Below, piece by piece: positions 45,121 through 56,474 of a DNA stretch of 64,000 nt; position 1 is the first letter of the stretch, and each line of letters opens with the position of its first letter. A program made the position numbers and the translations under genes. The notes beneath the pieces were generated by a model. The model worked only from the letters and a program-made list of their open reading frames with translations, was not told the DNA's origin and searched no databases. This stretch comes from Thalassospira sp. HJ (GTDB lineage: Bacteria; Pseudomonadota; Alphaproteobacteria; Rhodospirillales; Thalassospiraceae), in NCBI RefSeq assembly GCF_000948415.1, contig NZ_JYII01000008.1:55534-119533 (forward strand), in the 5' to 3' direction.

Positions 45121-46097
45121 TTCACGACCTCGGAGAAGCTCGGTTTCGCGGTATCAGCGCGATGGGACGGTATCAGAAGTTTTGCCAAGGCAAGGGGACT
45201 AAGGGCCGTAAGGCCGTCCGCCACCTGGGCTGTCATACTGACATTACAGAGGGAAAGATTTCCTGAATCGGCTCCATATAGCGCACCGCCAAGGCGGGCG
45301 GCAACATCAAGTCGCGAGATCATCACGCGTGTTGCGCCGCCGTCGGCAAAGGCATTGGCGATATCAGCCGCCTCATAGGCATCAATTCCCGCAGGATTAA
45401 CCAGCACCGGTTCACTCGGTACCGCTTTCATGAATTCACAAAGCGTGCCAATCTCGGTTTCGAGATAGGGATTGCAGCTTGCCGTGTCGATCAGAATGAC
45501 ATCGGCTTCGCGGATTTCACCAAAGCGTGCCTTCAGATCATCTGGCGATTTTGCCTGCAAAAGATCGATCTTGAGGATTTTGGTAAACGCCTCAAGCTGG
45601 GCAATGCCACCTGCACGTTTATAATCAGTTGAAAGAACAGCGACTTTTCGCTTCTTCATTACGGCCCGCGCGGCGGCCTTGGCAACCGCAAGCGTCTTGC
45701 CCGACCCGGGCGGGCCAACAAAGGCCAGCGCACGTGGTGTGTTCTTTTCAGGCAGTGGCGAGAAATCAAAAATTTCATCAAGCGCACCGGCCAGCAATTG
45801 CTGTTCGGATGCGGCGGCTGTTTCGCGCGCCATCAGATCACAAAGACGAATGCGCAACCGTTCCGGCAAATTATGCCGTGTCAGGGCGGCTTCAACCGCA
45901 TCAAGTTGTTCCTGAAGGGCCGGGGCCGGGCCGCCGTCATCTTCAAAGTCAGGATCACGGTCAAGGGCGGCAGTCAGGCGCACGCCACTGCCCGGGATAT
46001 CCTGTGTCGAGACGATGATGGCATCAGTGCCCATGTGCTCTTTTACGAGCGCCATCGCCTCTGTCATGGTGGGCGCGGTGAAGGTCTTAAGACGCAT
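45117..46097 (-). CDS. flhF: Flagellar biosynthesis GTPase FlhF
   Basis: FlhF is an SRP-type GTPase that sets the polar site of flagellum assembly. The 326-residue protein begins MRLKTFTAPTMTEAMALVKEHMG (the B domain start), and its NG domain has FVGPPGSGKTLAVAKAAA (G1), STDYKRAGGIAQLEAF (G2) and ILIDTASCNPY (G3-like, where DTAG is usual). It is shorter than Vibrio or Pseudomonas FlhF. Coupled to flhG by a four-base overlap and 63 bases after flhA. Confidence 0.9.
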   Translation of the reverse strand: MRLKTFTAPTMTEAMALVKEHMGTDAIIVSTQDIPGSGVRLTAALDRDPDFEDDGGPAPALQEQLDAVEAALTRHNLPERLRIRLCDLMARETAAASEQQLLAGALDEIFDFSPLPEKNTPRALAFVGPPGSGKTLAVAKAAARAVMKKRKVAVLSTDYKRAGGIAQLEAFTKILKIDLLQAKSPDDLKARFGEIREADVILIDTASCNPYLETEIGTLCEFMKAVPSEPVLVNPAGIDAYEAADIANAFADGGATRVMISRLDVAARLGGALYGADSGNLSLCNVSMTAQVADGLTALSPLALAKLLIPSHRADTAKPSFSEVVK

Positions 46098-46160
46098 TCC
46101 GGTTCCCCCATGGTGTTATTGTCATTCCCGCGATCAGGGCGGTCTGGTGTGTCATGCGCA

Positions 46161-48323
<2,163 letters not shown>

Positions 48324-48412
48324 TGTCTTTGCTTGTTATCCTGTTGCGTGCTCGATGTCGGTTGCGCGTTCACCTGTCTTGAAGATGGGGGCAGCGCCGG
48401 GATTTTTCATGT

Positions 48413-49972
48413 TCAGTCCTGGCCATCGCCCGGTGCGGGTACGGCAAGTCCTTCGTCGGTATATTGGCGCAGCTTGTTGCGCAGGGTCCGAATGGAAATG
48501 CCAAGAATATTGGCCGCATGGGTCCGGTTGCCAAAGCAATGTTTGAGCGTATCGATAATCAGATCACGTTCGACATCCGCCACCGTGCGCCCGACAAGCG
48601 CAGAGGTCATCGAGCCATTGCCAGCCGTGCTTTCATCCGATGCGCTGTCTGCTGCATCAGCACCCTGATCAGCTGCGGGCGCATGTTCTGCCGGCGCTGA
48701 TGACGCCGGGGCGGGCGGTGGTGTCGGTGTGCTGGACTGATAGGCTGAAGACGCAGCACCATAGGCGGCATTGGCGTTCGCATAGGCCGAACTTGCCCGT
48801 GCCGGGGCAGCGGGTGCTGCTGGTGCCGGCGTAGGGGCCTGTGGTGCGGCAGCCGGTGCCGGTTCGCTGCTGCCTGATCCCGACAGCATGATGGCCTCTG
48901 GTCCGATTTCATCAGGACCCGCGATCAGAACGGCGCGATGCATGGTGTTTTCAAGTTCGCGCACATTGCCCCGCCAGTGATGGGACAGCAGGCGCTGGAT
49001 GGCCAACGGGCTGACAGGGCGGATCGGCACGTCATTGGCTTCAGAATATTTTTTGACAAAGAACTCGGCCAGAACCGGGATGTCGTCAGGGCGTTCGCGC
49101 AGTGACGGGATATCCAGATTGACGACGTTCAGGCGGAAATACAAATCCTCGCGGAAGTTGCCCGCATTGACCTCGGCCTCAAGATTACGGTTCGAGGTCG
49201 CAAGGATGCGCACATCGACCTTGACCGGCGTCTTGCCGCCAAGCCGGTCGATTTCCTTTTCCTGAATGGCACGCAGAAGCTTTGCCTGCAGGCGGACATC
49301 CATTTCGCTGATTTCATCAAGCAAAAGCGTGCCGCCATTGGCTTCTTCGAATTTCCCGATGCGGCGTGCCTGGGCACCCGTGAAGGCACCTTTTTCGTGG
49401 CCGAACAGCTCGGATTCAAGCAGGTTATCAGGGATTGCCGCACAGTTGACCGCGACAAACGGCTTATCCGCACGGTTGGATTTGCGGTGCACGTAGCGCG
49501 AAATGATTTCCTTACCGGTACCGCTCTCACCGGTGATCAGGATTGATGCCGAACTGTTGGCGACCTGACCTGCCAGGCGCAGGGTTTCGGCCATGCGGGC
49601 ATCGCGATGGATCAGCGCGTGGCTTTCTTCGGTGACGGCTTCGAAAATGGCAGCAATCAGATCAGCTTCGGGCGGCAGGGGGATGAATTCCTGTGCGCCG
49701 GCCTTGATGGCATTTACCGCACCATTCACATCATTGCCGATGCCGCATGCGACAACCGGAACGGTGATGCGCTCTGCACCCATGGCTTCAATCAGGGCGG
49801 CGACATCAAGGGTGATGTCAGCCATGACCAGATCAATCCGGTTGCCAGCTCGCAGGATATTGAGCGCCGTCGTAACGCTTTCGGCCAGCTGGACCGAAGC
49901 ACCGCGCGCCATTGCGATCTTGCTGGCTGCGCCTATCTGTCCGCCCAGTCCACCAACGATCAGTACCTGCAT
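48413..49972 (-). CDS. flbD: Sigma-54-dependent flagellar regulator FlbD
   Basis: FlbD activates late flagellar genes by opening sigma-54 promoters. The receiver-like domain lacks the usual acidic pair (IVGGLGG in place of VDD) but keeps an Asp at 52. The AAA+ domain has GESGTGKEI, the sigma-54 contact GAFTGA in [16 protein letters not shown] and [11 protein letters not shown] linker rich in Ala/Pro (about 370-450) precedes the Fis-type helix-turn-helix ([23 protein letters not shown]). Total 519 residues. Three sigma-54 promoters in this window are natural targets. Confidence 0.93.
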   Translation of the reverse strand: MQVLIVGGLGGQIGAASKIAMARGASVQLAESVTTALNILRAGNRIDLVMADITLDVAALIEAMGAERITVPVVACGIGNDVNGAVNAIKAGAQEFIPLPPEADLIAAIFEAVTEESHALIHRDARMAETLRLAGQVANSSASILITGESGTGKEIISRYVHRKSNRADKPFVAVNCAAIPDNLLESELFGHEKGAFTGAQARRIGKFEEANGGTLLLDEISEMDVRLQAKLLRAIQEKEIDRLGGKTPVKVDVRILATSNRNLEAEVNAGNFREDLYFRLNVVNLDIPSLRERPDDIPVLAEFFVKKYSEANDVPIRPVSPLAIQRLLSHHWRGNVRELENTMHRAVLIAGPDEIGPEAIMLSGSGSSEPAPAAAPQAPTPAPAAPAAPARASSAYANANAAYGAASSAYQSSTPTPPPAPASSAPAEHAPAADQGADAADSASDESTAGNGSMTSALVGRTVADVERDLIIDTLKHCFGNRTHAANILGISIRTLRNKLRQYTDEGLAVPAPGDGQD

Positions 49973-50003
49973 CGTCTCATCTCTTTCCGATCAGTTTCGG
50001 GGA

Positions 50004-50054
50004 CCTTGCGCACCAAATGATTATGGGCGCGCAAGGCCGTATTCACACGTGTGA
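50004..50054 (-). repeat. Inverted repeat and palindrome between motA and flbD
   Basis: CCTTGCGC (50004-50011) and GCGCAAGG (50029-50036) are perfect complements, and next to them lies the 12-bp palindrome TCACACGTGTGA (50043-50054), touching the motA stop. This 82-base gap is where an internal promoter or regulator site for flbD could sit. Confidence 0.55.
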
Positions 50055-50849
50055 TCAATCGAAGTAGCTGACGCGTTTTGACGGCGGCAGGATCGAGTTG
50101 ATCAGCATTTCCAGACGGCGGGGGTTTTCCTGCCGACCGATGGAAACAGCACCAACCATATAGACCGAATTCAAAAGCTCTTCGTCGCTGGAGTTACGCT
50201 CAAGCTTACCGGCAAGCGGCATAAAGACCATGTTGGCCAGAACCGCGCCATAGAAGGTGGTCAAAAGCGCAACGGCCATCGACGGACCAATCGAAGACGG
50301 GTCATCCAGGTTACCAAGCATCTGCACCAGACCGATCAGCGTCCCGATCAGGCCCATTGCCGGTGCAACGTCACCGGCCTTCTTCATGATGTTGGCACCT
50401 TTCTGGTGACGGCCGATGGTGGCGTTCATGTCCTTGCGCATGATGGCTTCGACTTCCTCGGGCGGGGTGCCGTCAACCACCAGCGACAGACCTTTCCAGA
50501 GGTATTCCTCGCTTTGCAGGCTATCGAGATGACCCTGAAGCGACAGAACGCCGCCCTTACGGGCGATTTCTGCAAGCTGAAGGATCTGAAGCGCCGCATC
50601 GGCCGGATTGCGCGATTTGTGGAAAATCGTGCGCATAAGGACCTTGCCGGATCCGAGAAACTCGCCCAACGCAAAGCTGACAGCCGTGATGGCTGCGGTA
50701 CCGCCGATAACAATCAGGACAGAGGGGATATCGATAAAGGCACCTGGCGATCCGCCAAAGATGATCGCTGCAATCACCAACGCAAAGCCAATGGCCAGTC
50801 CCCCGACTGTCGCAATGTCAAACGACGTTTTAGTCCCCCCTTCGGCCAT
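50055..50849 (-). CDS. motA: Flagellar motor stator protein MotA/PomA
   Basis: A 264-residue stator subunit with four membrane segments: IATVGGLAIGFALVIAAII, IPSVLIVIGGTAAIT, then GLIGTLIGLVQML and ALLTTFYGAVLANMVFMPLA near the C-terminus. The cytosolic loop has KGGVLSLQGH and charged residues that meet FliG. The short loop and length are closer to the PomA type, which in Vibrio conducts sodium, than to E. coli MotA; the ion cannot be decided here. No motB/pomB is adjacent. It lies between fliN and flbD. Confidence 0.9.
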   Translation of the reverse strand: MAEGGTKTSFDIATVGGLAIGFALVIAAIIFGGSPGAFIDIPSVLIVIGGTAAITAVSFALGEFLGSGKVLMRTIFHKSRNPADAALQILQLAEIARKGGVLSLQGHLDSLQSEEYLWKGLSLVVDGTPPEEVEAIMRKDMNATIGRHQKGANIMKKAGDVAPAMGLIGTLIGLVQMLGNLDDPSSIGPSMAVALLTTFYGAVLANMVFMPLAGKLERNSSDEELLNSVYMVGAVSIGRQENPRRLEMLINSILPPSKRVSYFD

Positions 50850-50870
50850 AGTCGGATATCCTCTCTTACG

Positions 50871-51233
50871 TTAGCTTTTCTCGGATTTGATGATTTCCGT
50901 CATGGTCACGCCAAGCCGGTCTTCAACCACCACCACCTCGCCGCGTGCGACCAGACGGTTGTTCACATAGATATCAATAGCTTCACCAACCTTACGGTCA
51001 AGCTCTACGACAGCACCACGACCAAGTTTCAGCAACTGACTGACCTGCATGGTTGCTTTTCCAAGGACTGCTGAAACCTGAACGGGAATATCGTACACGG
51101 CTTCGAGATCCTTGGAAGTCTTCATCTGCTCGCTGCCGGCCTCGGCTGCGGCAAGAAGTTCAGTTCCCTCGCCCTCGAGTTCGATGTGATCATCGTCGAG
51201 TTCCGAGAGTTCGAGATCGTCATCATCAGCCAT
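50871..51233 (-). CDS. fliN: Flagellar motor switch protein FliN
   Basis: FliN forms part of the C-ring and binds CheY-P and the export ATPase complex through FliH. The 120-residue protein has an acidic N-terminus (DDDDLELSELDDDHIELEGE) and the SpoA domain with YDIPVQVSAVLGKATMQVSQLLKLGRGAVVELDRKVGE and VVVEDRLGVTMTEI. Its start overlaps the fliH end by eight bases. fliM is not in the window. Confidence 0.95.
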   Translation of the reverse strand: MADDDDLELSELDDDHIELEGEGTELLAAAEAGSEQMKTSKDLEAVYDIPVQVSAVLGKATMQVSQLLKLGRGAVVELDRKVGEAIDIYVNNRLVARGEVVVVEDRLGVTMTEIIKSEKS

Positions 51234-52641
51234 TTTCGTCTCCTGCGTCTTTGGTCGGTTGCTTCACAGCAGCCATATCGTCGGCTGTGGTCGTCGGGTT
51301 TTCCTGCTTGTGCGGTTCGGTTTCCGAACGCGTTTCGTCAGGTTGTGCAGGGCCTTGTGCGGTGGTGGCGGCCTGCTCGGTAACGCCCGGCTGTGCTGTC
51401 GCTTCCGGGGCCGGTTGACGGGGGGCTGCCGCACCCATTTCCGGGTTTTGCGGTATGCTGCCCGGATTTACCGGCTCGGACATCGTATCTGCTTGCGATG
51501 TTTGCATATCCTGCGCGTTGGTGCCATCGCCTTCTTGCGCGCCGGGGGCTTGAGGTGCCGCTGCCTGGGGTGTTGCCCCATCCGGTGTGACCTGTGTCAC
51601 CGGATCAGCCGGATTGCCCTGCGTCAGACCCGCCAGATTGTCGTGCGATGCTGCAACGCTGGCAGCTTGTTCTGTTGTGGGCTGCGTTGGTGCCTCGGAA
51701 ACAGGTTGGTGAGGCACTTGAGCATCTCGTGTAGGCGCTGCGTTGGCCTCTGGCGAAGATTGTGGCTCGGGTTGCGCAGGCGCCTTGGGCGCACTGTTTA
51801 CATTGCCGGTATCCGTTGGTTGCGGCGCAACCGTCGCTGCCGGGGCAGCCGGTTCCGGCGGCAGGCGACTTTCCTGAACTTCAGGGTCGCCCATGTCGCT
51901 TTCGCCCAGATCATGATCACCGGCATGCAGTGCCAGCGCATTGTCGATAATGGTGTTGATCTCGGACCATACGCGTGCGCTGTCACGGACCGCTGTCCCG
52001 TCGCCCCAGGAAACCTGACAATCGCCCATTGCGACGTCCGGTTCGCCAACAACGACAACCTTGCCCGAAAAACCGCGCGAAACGGCAATCCGTTCGGCGG
52101 CAGCACCGACATCCTTTTCAAGGTCAGGATGGACCTTGATCATGACTTTCGGTGCTTCAAACAGGTTGGCGAGACACTGGCGGACAATGTCTTCAATCTC
52201 GGTCAGCTGGTATTGCTTGGACCATGCCGGTGCCAGTTTGCGAATGATGCCAAGGGCGACGTGAATGGCGTCCTCATTAATCTTGGCATTGGCGCGTTTT
52301 TGCTGCTCATCGATCTGGCTAAGTTTTTCGGCAATTTCGGACTCTACGTCGCCAACAGCCTTTTCGAGCGAGGCCATGATTTGCTGATGAGCATCATCAA
52401 AGCCCTGCTTGTGGCCTTCGGCATAGCCCTGCTCGTGCCCGCGCTTTTCGGCCTCGGCCACCATTTGCGCGCCTTCTTCTTCGGTATAGACCGGCGGCGG
52501 GGGTGGCGGGGCTTCCTCTTCTTTCTTTTTCTTCTTTTTCCTGCCCAGTTCGTAATGCTCATCTTCATCGCCTGCCGAACGGATTACGTTATCGGCATCG
52601 TCGAAACTTAGCGAGAATGTGAACTTTTCAATGGCCGTCAT
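51226..52641 (-). CDS. fliH: FliH-like flagellar assembly protein with long tail
   Basis: FliH regulates the FliI ATPase and docks it on FliN. The 471-residue protein starts MTAIEKFTFSLSFDD, has a Lys-then-Pro run (KKKKKKEEE, then PPPPPP) near residues 35-50, a heptad-rich stretch (EGAQMVAEAEKRGHEQGYAEGHKQGFDDAHQ) and a conserved C-terminal domain to about residue 245. The remaining ~220 residues are rich in Pro, Ala, Gln and Thr. Normal FliH is about 210-240 residues. Position between fliF and fliN supports the assignment. Confidence 0.85.
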   Translation of the reverse strand: MTAIEKFTFSLSFDDADNVIRSAGDEDEHYELGRKKKKKKEEEAPPPPPPVYTEEEGAQMVAEAEKRGHEQGYAEGHKQGFDDAHQQIMASLEKAVGDVESEIAEKLSQIDEQQKRANAKINEDAIHVALGIIRKLAPAWSKQYQLTEIEDIVRQCLANLFEAPKVMIKVHPDLEKDVGAAAERIAVSRGFSGKVVVVGEPDVAMGDCQVSWGDGTAVRDSARVWSEINTIIDNALALHAGDHDLGESDMGDPEVQESRLPPEPAAPAATVAPQPTDTGNVNSAPKAPAQPEPQSSPEANAAPTRDAQVPHQPVSEAPTQPTTEQAASVAASHDNLAGLTQGNPADPVTQVTPDGATPQAAAPQAPGAQEGDGTNAQDMQTSQADTMSEPVNPGSIPQNPEMGAAAPRQPAPEATAQPGVTEQAATTAQGPAQPDETRSETEPHKQENPTTTADDMAAVKQPTKDAGDENG

Positions 52642-52720
52642 ATCGAACTGCTAAAACGCCTTGAGCAACAAAAGGAAGGCAGCCTCGCGGCTGCCAGTGA
52701 GCCGATAACTGTCAGGAACA

Positions 52721-54373
52721 TCAATTTTCCTGATACAGCCAGTTGCGAATGATCGAGAGAGCTTCTTCCGGGTGTTTCTCCACGATCTCGCCGATTTTCT
52801 TGACCGAGGATGCCTTCACGCGGCCTTCAACCTGCGACAGGTTGATCAGCTCTTCGCCTTCATCAACACCACCTGGCGCCATCGGTACCGGTGCAGGACC
52901 TTCAAGGGCCGGAGTGCCGTCGGCGGTCATGTCATCGGCAAGCAACTGGCGCTGTGCCATGTCTGCTGCACTTGGCAGGGTTTCGAAGGCACGGGTCAGC
53001 AGCGGGCGAACTACCAGCAGGATGACCAGGATCGCGACGATGGCCAGAACCAGCATCTCGGCGATGCGGAAGATCTCAGCCTTATCAAGGCCAAGGAAGG
53101 TCTCGATGTCTTCATCCGGGAACAGATCGTCGGTATCAGCAAACTGCATGTTGATGACTTCGACCTGATCACTGCGCTGCGGATCATAGCCGATGGCACT
53201 GCGCACGAGGGCTGCGATCTTTTCCAGATCCTCAGGCGAGCGTTCCTGATACAGGCGCTCGCCGTTTTCATCGGTGGAGTAGGTGCCATCAACAAGGACC
53301 GCTACCGTCACACGCGAAATCTCGCCGATTTCCTTGACTTGCGTGGTGGTGGTTTTGGAAATCTCGTAATTGACGGTTTCCTCGGTGCGGTTTTCCTGAC
53401 TTTGCGTACCAGCCCCGTTACCTGCGCCAAAGTTGGCATCGGGCAGGTTGTTCTGAAGGGTGACCGGATCAGTACCCTCGGTCTCGGAGTTGGTTGCGTT
53501 TTCTTCGATCGTCTGGCTTGAACGGATCACACGCTCATCAGGGTTGAAGCGTTCATTTGCCGTTGTGATCTTGTTGAAGTCCATCTCGACCGAGACTTCA
53601 GCGCGAACTTCGCCATAGCCAAGGGAGCGGGACAGAAGATCTTCGATGGTGTTGCGCAGGCGGCTTTCCGTGCGGATGCGCATTTCATCGGCGGTTTGCG
53701 TCAGGAAGGTCGAGGATTGCTGTTCGCCATCACCGCGCGCAAGCAGCCGGCCGCGTTCGTCAATGATGGATACCTTGCCGGGGTCAAGCTGGGGAACGGC
53801 AGCGGCAACAAGGTGCTGAATTGCGACAACTTGCTCAGGTTTCAGTTCCCCGCCAGCCATCTTGACGGCAATGGATGCACTTGCTTCCTGGGTTTCGCGC
53901 GAGAACATCTGACGTTTGGGCAGAACAAGATGAACGCGTGCCTGCTGGATAGACTGGATCGCGGCAATCGTCCGAGCAAGTTCGCCTTCAAGGGCACGGA
54001 CATGGTTGATGTTCTGTTCGAAGCTGGTCGCGCCAAAGCCGTCGGAATTGTCAAAGACTTCATAGCCCACAGAACCGCCTGTCGGCAGGCCGCTTTCGGC
54101 CATGGTCAGACGCATGCGGTTGACCTGATCGGCCGGAACAAGAATTTCGGTGCCGTTATTAAGCAGCTGATACTGGACTTGCTGATCTTCGAGACGATTG
54201 ACGATCTGGCTGGCATCGGCCGGATCAAGATCGCGATAAAGCAATTCCATGTTCGGGGCTGAAACCCGCATGATCAGGAATGCAAAGAAGACAAGCAGCA
54301 ACACGCCCACGCCGCTGATTGCCATCAGGCGCGTTGGTCCCAGACCTTTGAGTGTTTGCAACAAGCCGCCCAC
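52721..54373 (-). CDS. fliF: Flagellar MS-ring protein FliF
   Basis: FliF forms the MS ring, the base on which the switch and export gate assemble. The 550-residue protein has a membrane segment near residues 15-35, RBM domains (MELLYRDLDPADASQIVNRL; TIAAIQSIQQARVHLVLPKRQMF), a second membrane segment near 440-460 (MLVLAIVAILVILLVV) and a C-terminal tail ending GEIVEKHPEEALSIIRNWL, which is the FliG-binding part. All parts are present, yet fliG does not follow. Confidence 0.96.
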   Translation of the reverse strand: MGGLLQTLKGLGPTRLMAISGVGVLLLVFFAFLIMRVSAPNMELLYRDLDPADASQIVNRLEDQQVQYQLLNNGTEILVPADQVNRMRLTMAESGLPTGGSVGYEVFDNSDGFGATSFEQNINHVRALEGELARTIAAIQSIQQARVHLVLPKRQMFSRETQEASASIAVKMAGGELKPEQVVAIQHLVAAAVPQLDPGKVSIIDERGRLLARGDGEQQSSTFLTQTADEMRIRTESRLRNTIEDLLSRSLGYGEVRAEVSVEMDFNKITTANERFNPDERVIRSSQTIEENATNSETEGTDPVTLQNNLPDANFGAGNGAGTQSQENRTEETVNYEISKTTTTQVKEIGEISRVTVAVLVDGTYSTDENGERLYQERSPEDLEKIAALVRSAIGYDPQRSDQVEVINMQFADTDDLFPDEDIETFLGLDKAEIFRIAEMLVLAIVAILVILLVVRPLLTRAFETLPSAADMAQRQLLADDMTADGTPALEGPAPVPMAPGGVDEGEELINLSQVEGRVKASSVKKIGEIVEKHPEEALSIIRNWLYQEN

Positions 54374-54510
54374 GATCGACTGCTCCGAACCGAAATTTTA
54401 CCACTGTCCCAATGCGGATCGATCCATGCGGATTACGACCAGCATCAACAACGAATAGTTCTCCATGCTGAAGAACAGGTTAACAACCGGCAATTTTTGC
54501 CCAGTCGGCG

Positions 54511-54537
54511 GATTCAAATTCATCAGTGATTTGAATC
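54511..54537. promoter_or_regulatory. Inverted repeat with paired GAnTC sites upstream of fliF
   Basis: GATTCAAAT (54511-54519) and ATTTGAATC (54529-54537) are exact reverse complements with a 9-base spacer. Each arm ends in a GAnTC, at 54511-54515 and 54533-54537. It lies about 140 bases before the fliF start codon. Confidence 0.7.
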
Positions 54538-54589
54538 GTTTGGATATTTAATGACCGCTTTGGTCTGCCCTTAATGTAGTGAGTCAATT

Positions 54590-54622
54590 GGCCAAAAAGA
54601 AGCCCGGCACTTGGGCCGGGCG
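54590..54622 (-). terminator. Terminator after flgE
   Basis: On the minus strand GCCCGGCC and the following GCCGGGC form a GC-rich stem with a short loop, then TTCTTTTTGG. It ends the fliK-flgD-flgE transcript. Confidence 0.8.
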
Positions 54623-54641
54623 AGTCTCGATTGGTGCAATG

Positions 54642-54671
54642 TGTTTCAGGGCGGTCTAACGCCCTGAAACA
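54642..54671 (-). repeat. Perfect 12-bp hairpin just past flgE
   Basis: TGTTTCAGGGCG and CGCCCTGAAACA flank six bases. It lies nine bases after the flgE stop, upstream of the terminator, and has no T-run of its own. It may protect the 3' end of the hook mRNA. Confidence 0.75.
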
Positions 54672-54679
54672 GATGTCAA

Positions 54680-56425
54680 TTACCGTTTGATACGGATCAG
54701 TTCGTCGAGCATTTCGTCGGTCGTGGTGATTGTTTTGGTGTTCGCCGAGTAGGCGCGCTGGGTGACAATCATGTTGGTGAATTCCTCACCAAGGTCGACG
54801 TTCGAGCTTTCCAGAGCCGAGGCTACAACGTTACCAGCACCGTTCAGGCCCGGTTCACGCAGCAGGTAATCACCTGACTCACGTGTCTGGCGGTAAACGT
54901 TACCGGTGTGGTTTTCCATTTCATCAGGTGCCTCGAAGGTGGCAATGGCCAGTTTGTAAACCGGGCGTTTGACACCGTTGGCGAATTCCACCTGCAGGAA
55001 GCCTTCTTCGGTGAAGGCATAGTTCACCATGGTACCTGCCTGCGCACCGTTCTGGTTGATGAAGTGGGTGGTGTATTCGACGAGGTTACCGTTGGCATCC
55101 GAACCAGCAGCAAACTGGGTGATACCGTTACCAAGGCCGATAGTGCCGAAATCAAGGGTGAATTCGCTGGTATCGGAACCGTTGGTCCACTCTGCCGAAA
55201 TGTCGGTGTCGACCAAGCTGCCGTTCACCCCGATGTTTGTGGCACCGATGGTCGCCTGAACACCGGTAAAGCTCTGAAGGTTACCGGAGCCGTCAAAGGT
55301 GATGGTGCCTGCCTGGATCAGGCCGTTCGGGTGATCAGTAACGTCAAGCTCGCCCGCTGTGGTGTTGCCAATAAGTTCGAAGCCCCAGCGGTTCTGGCCG
55401 AGTTTGACCACCTGAAGGTTTACCGTGTGGGCGGAACCGAGAGAGTCATAAATGGTCACCGGCATGGAGTTGTCTTCATCGACAGTTCCGGTTGCAAGGT
55501 TACCTGCAACATAGGTCGGTGCAAGCGTACCCGGAATACCCGGAATGGTAAGACCCGTTGCACTAAGTGGTGTGTTGTTCACGTTTGCGAAGGTTACGCC
55601 TTGATCAGCAAAGGCTGCAGTCAGCGTCAAGGTATCGTTGGTGCCGGTCGTGGTGGTGGTGGCTTCGATACCGGTTACAGCACTGATTGCGGCCGCAAGA
55701 TCTTCCAGCGTATCACCGGTGTTGATGGTGATGTTGGTTGTCGTACCATTATGGGTGATGCTGAACTGGTCGCCGTTGGAGATACCGGCAAGCGTGGTCA
55801 GGTCGGTCGTATCATAATCGAGACCCGTCGTGGTCGATGTTGCGGTACCACCGGTGACAGCCGTTTCATCCGAGTTCAGGTTGGCACCGAATTCGATATT
55901 GGTGGTCGATGCTGCCGCCGTCAGGATCGAGTTAATGTCAAGAACCTGAAGGTCGGTGACAGCAGAGCTGTTTGACGTGGTCGCGTTGCCGTTGGCATCA
56001 AGAAGGCCGCCTTCACGGTCGGTTGCCCAACCCTGGACATAGTAGCCTGCTGTGTTGCGCAGATAACCGTCATCATCCGGCTTGAAGTCACCAGCACGGG
56101 TAAAGAACAGCTCGTCGTTGGTTCCTGGAGATGCGGTGCCGCGAACGATGAAGAAGCCATCGCCCGAAATCGCTGCCGCCGTGGTCGACGAGGTTGCCTG
56201 CAGCAGGCCCTGCTTGCTGATCAATGCGGTCGGATGGAACCGGACACCACCAGGCGTGTAGCGGGTATCTGTAGCGGACTCAGTCACAAGCGTCGAAAAG
56301 CGTCCGACAGTTCCCTTGTAACCGATCGTATTGAGGTTCGAGATGTTGTCCGAGATGACGCCCAGGTTCTGAGACTGAGCATTCAAGCCGGAAACACCGG
56401 AAATCATTGCACCAAAAAGGCTCAT
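54680..56425 (-). CDS. flgE: Flagellar hook protein FlgE
   Basis: FlgE builds the hook that joins rod and filament. The 581-residue protein starts MSLFGAMISGVSGLNAQSQNLGVISDNISNLNTIGYKG, the rod/hook signature, and ends with VDLGEEFTNMIVTQRAYSANTKTITTTDEMLDELIRIKR, the matching C-terminal helix. The middle is Thr/Asn/Gly-rich and variable. It lies in the order fliK-flgD-flgE, so the hook protein, its cap and its ruler are made together. Confidence 0.96.
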   Translation of the reverse strand: MSLFGAMISGVSGLNAQSQNLGVISDNISNLNTIGYKGTVGRFSTLVTESATDTRYTPGGVRFHPTALISKQGLLQATSSTTAAAISGDGFFIVRGTASPGTNDELFFTRAGDFKPDDDGYLRNTAGYYVQGWATDREGGLLDANGNATTSNSSAVTDLQVLDINSILTAAASTTNIEFGANLNSDETAVTGGTATSTTTGLDYDTTDLTTLAGISNGDQFSITHNGTTTNITINTGDTLEDLAAAISAVTGIEATTTTTGTNDTLTLTAAFADQGVTFANVNNTPLSATGLTIPGIPGTLAPTYVAGNLATGTVDEDNSMPVTIYDSLGSAHTVNLQVVKLGQNRWGFELIGNTTAGELDVTDHPNGLIQAGTITFDGSGNLQSFTGVQATIGATNIGVNGSLVDTDISAEWTNGSDTSEFTLDFGTIGLGNGITQFAAGSDANGNLVEYTTHFINQNGAQAGTMVNYAFTEEGFLQVEFANGVKRPVYKLAIATFEAPDEMENHTGNVYRQTRESGDYLLREPGLNGAGNVVASALESSNVDLGEEFTNMIVTQRAYSANTKTITTTDEMLDELIRIKR

Positions 56426-56474
56426 TTTTCTTCTCCTGTTTCTACAGGGTGTTGATCAAATCCGGATGAATGCC

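Larger units (their letters stand above)
54374..54679. promoter_or_regulatory. Region between flgE end and fliF start
   Basis: About 306 bases without a gene. From the flgE side it holds a 12-bp hairpin, a terminator, two isolated GAnTC sites (54581-54585, 54622-54626), and then the GATTCAAAT/ATTTGAATC repeat. No sigma-54 or complete CtrA site was found for fliF; single TTAA half-sites occur at 54480, 54548 and 54571. Confidence 0.6.

Noticed and set aside
51259..52611. A 450-residue open frame on the plus strand
   Set aside because: It is the mirror of fliH, whose reading fits its operon position and overlaps fliN as expected; the mirrored protein has implausible Cys/Arg-rich composition.
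54908..55975. A 355-residue plus-strand frame
   Set aside because: Antisense to flgE, which is certain from its conserved ends.
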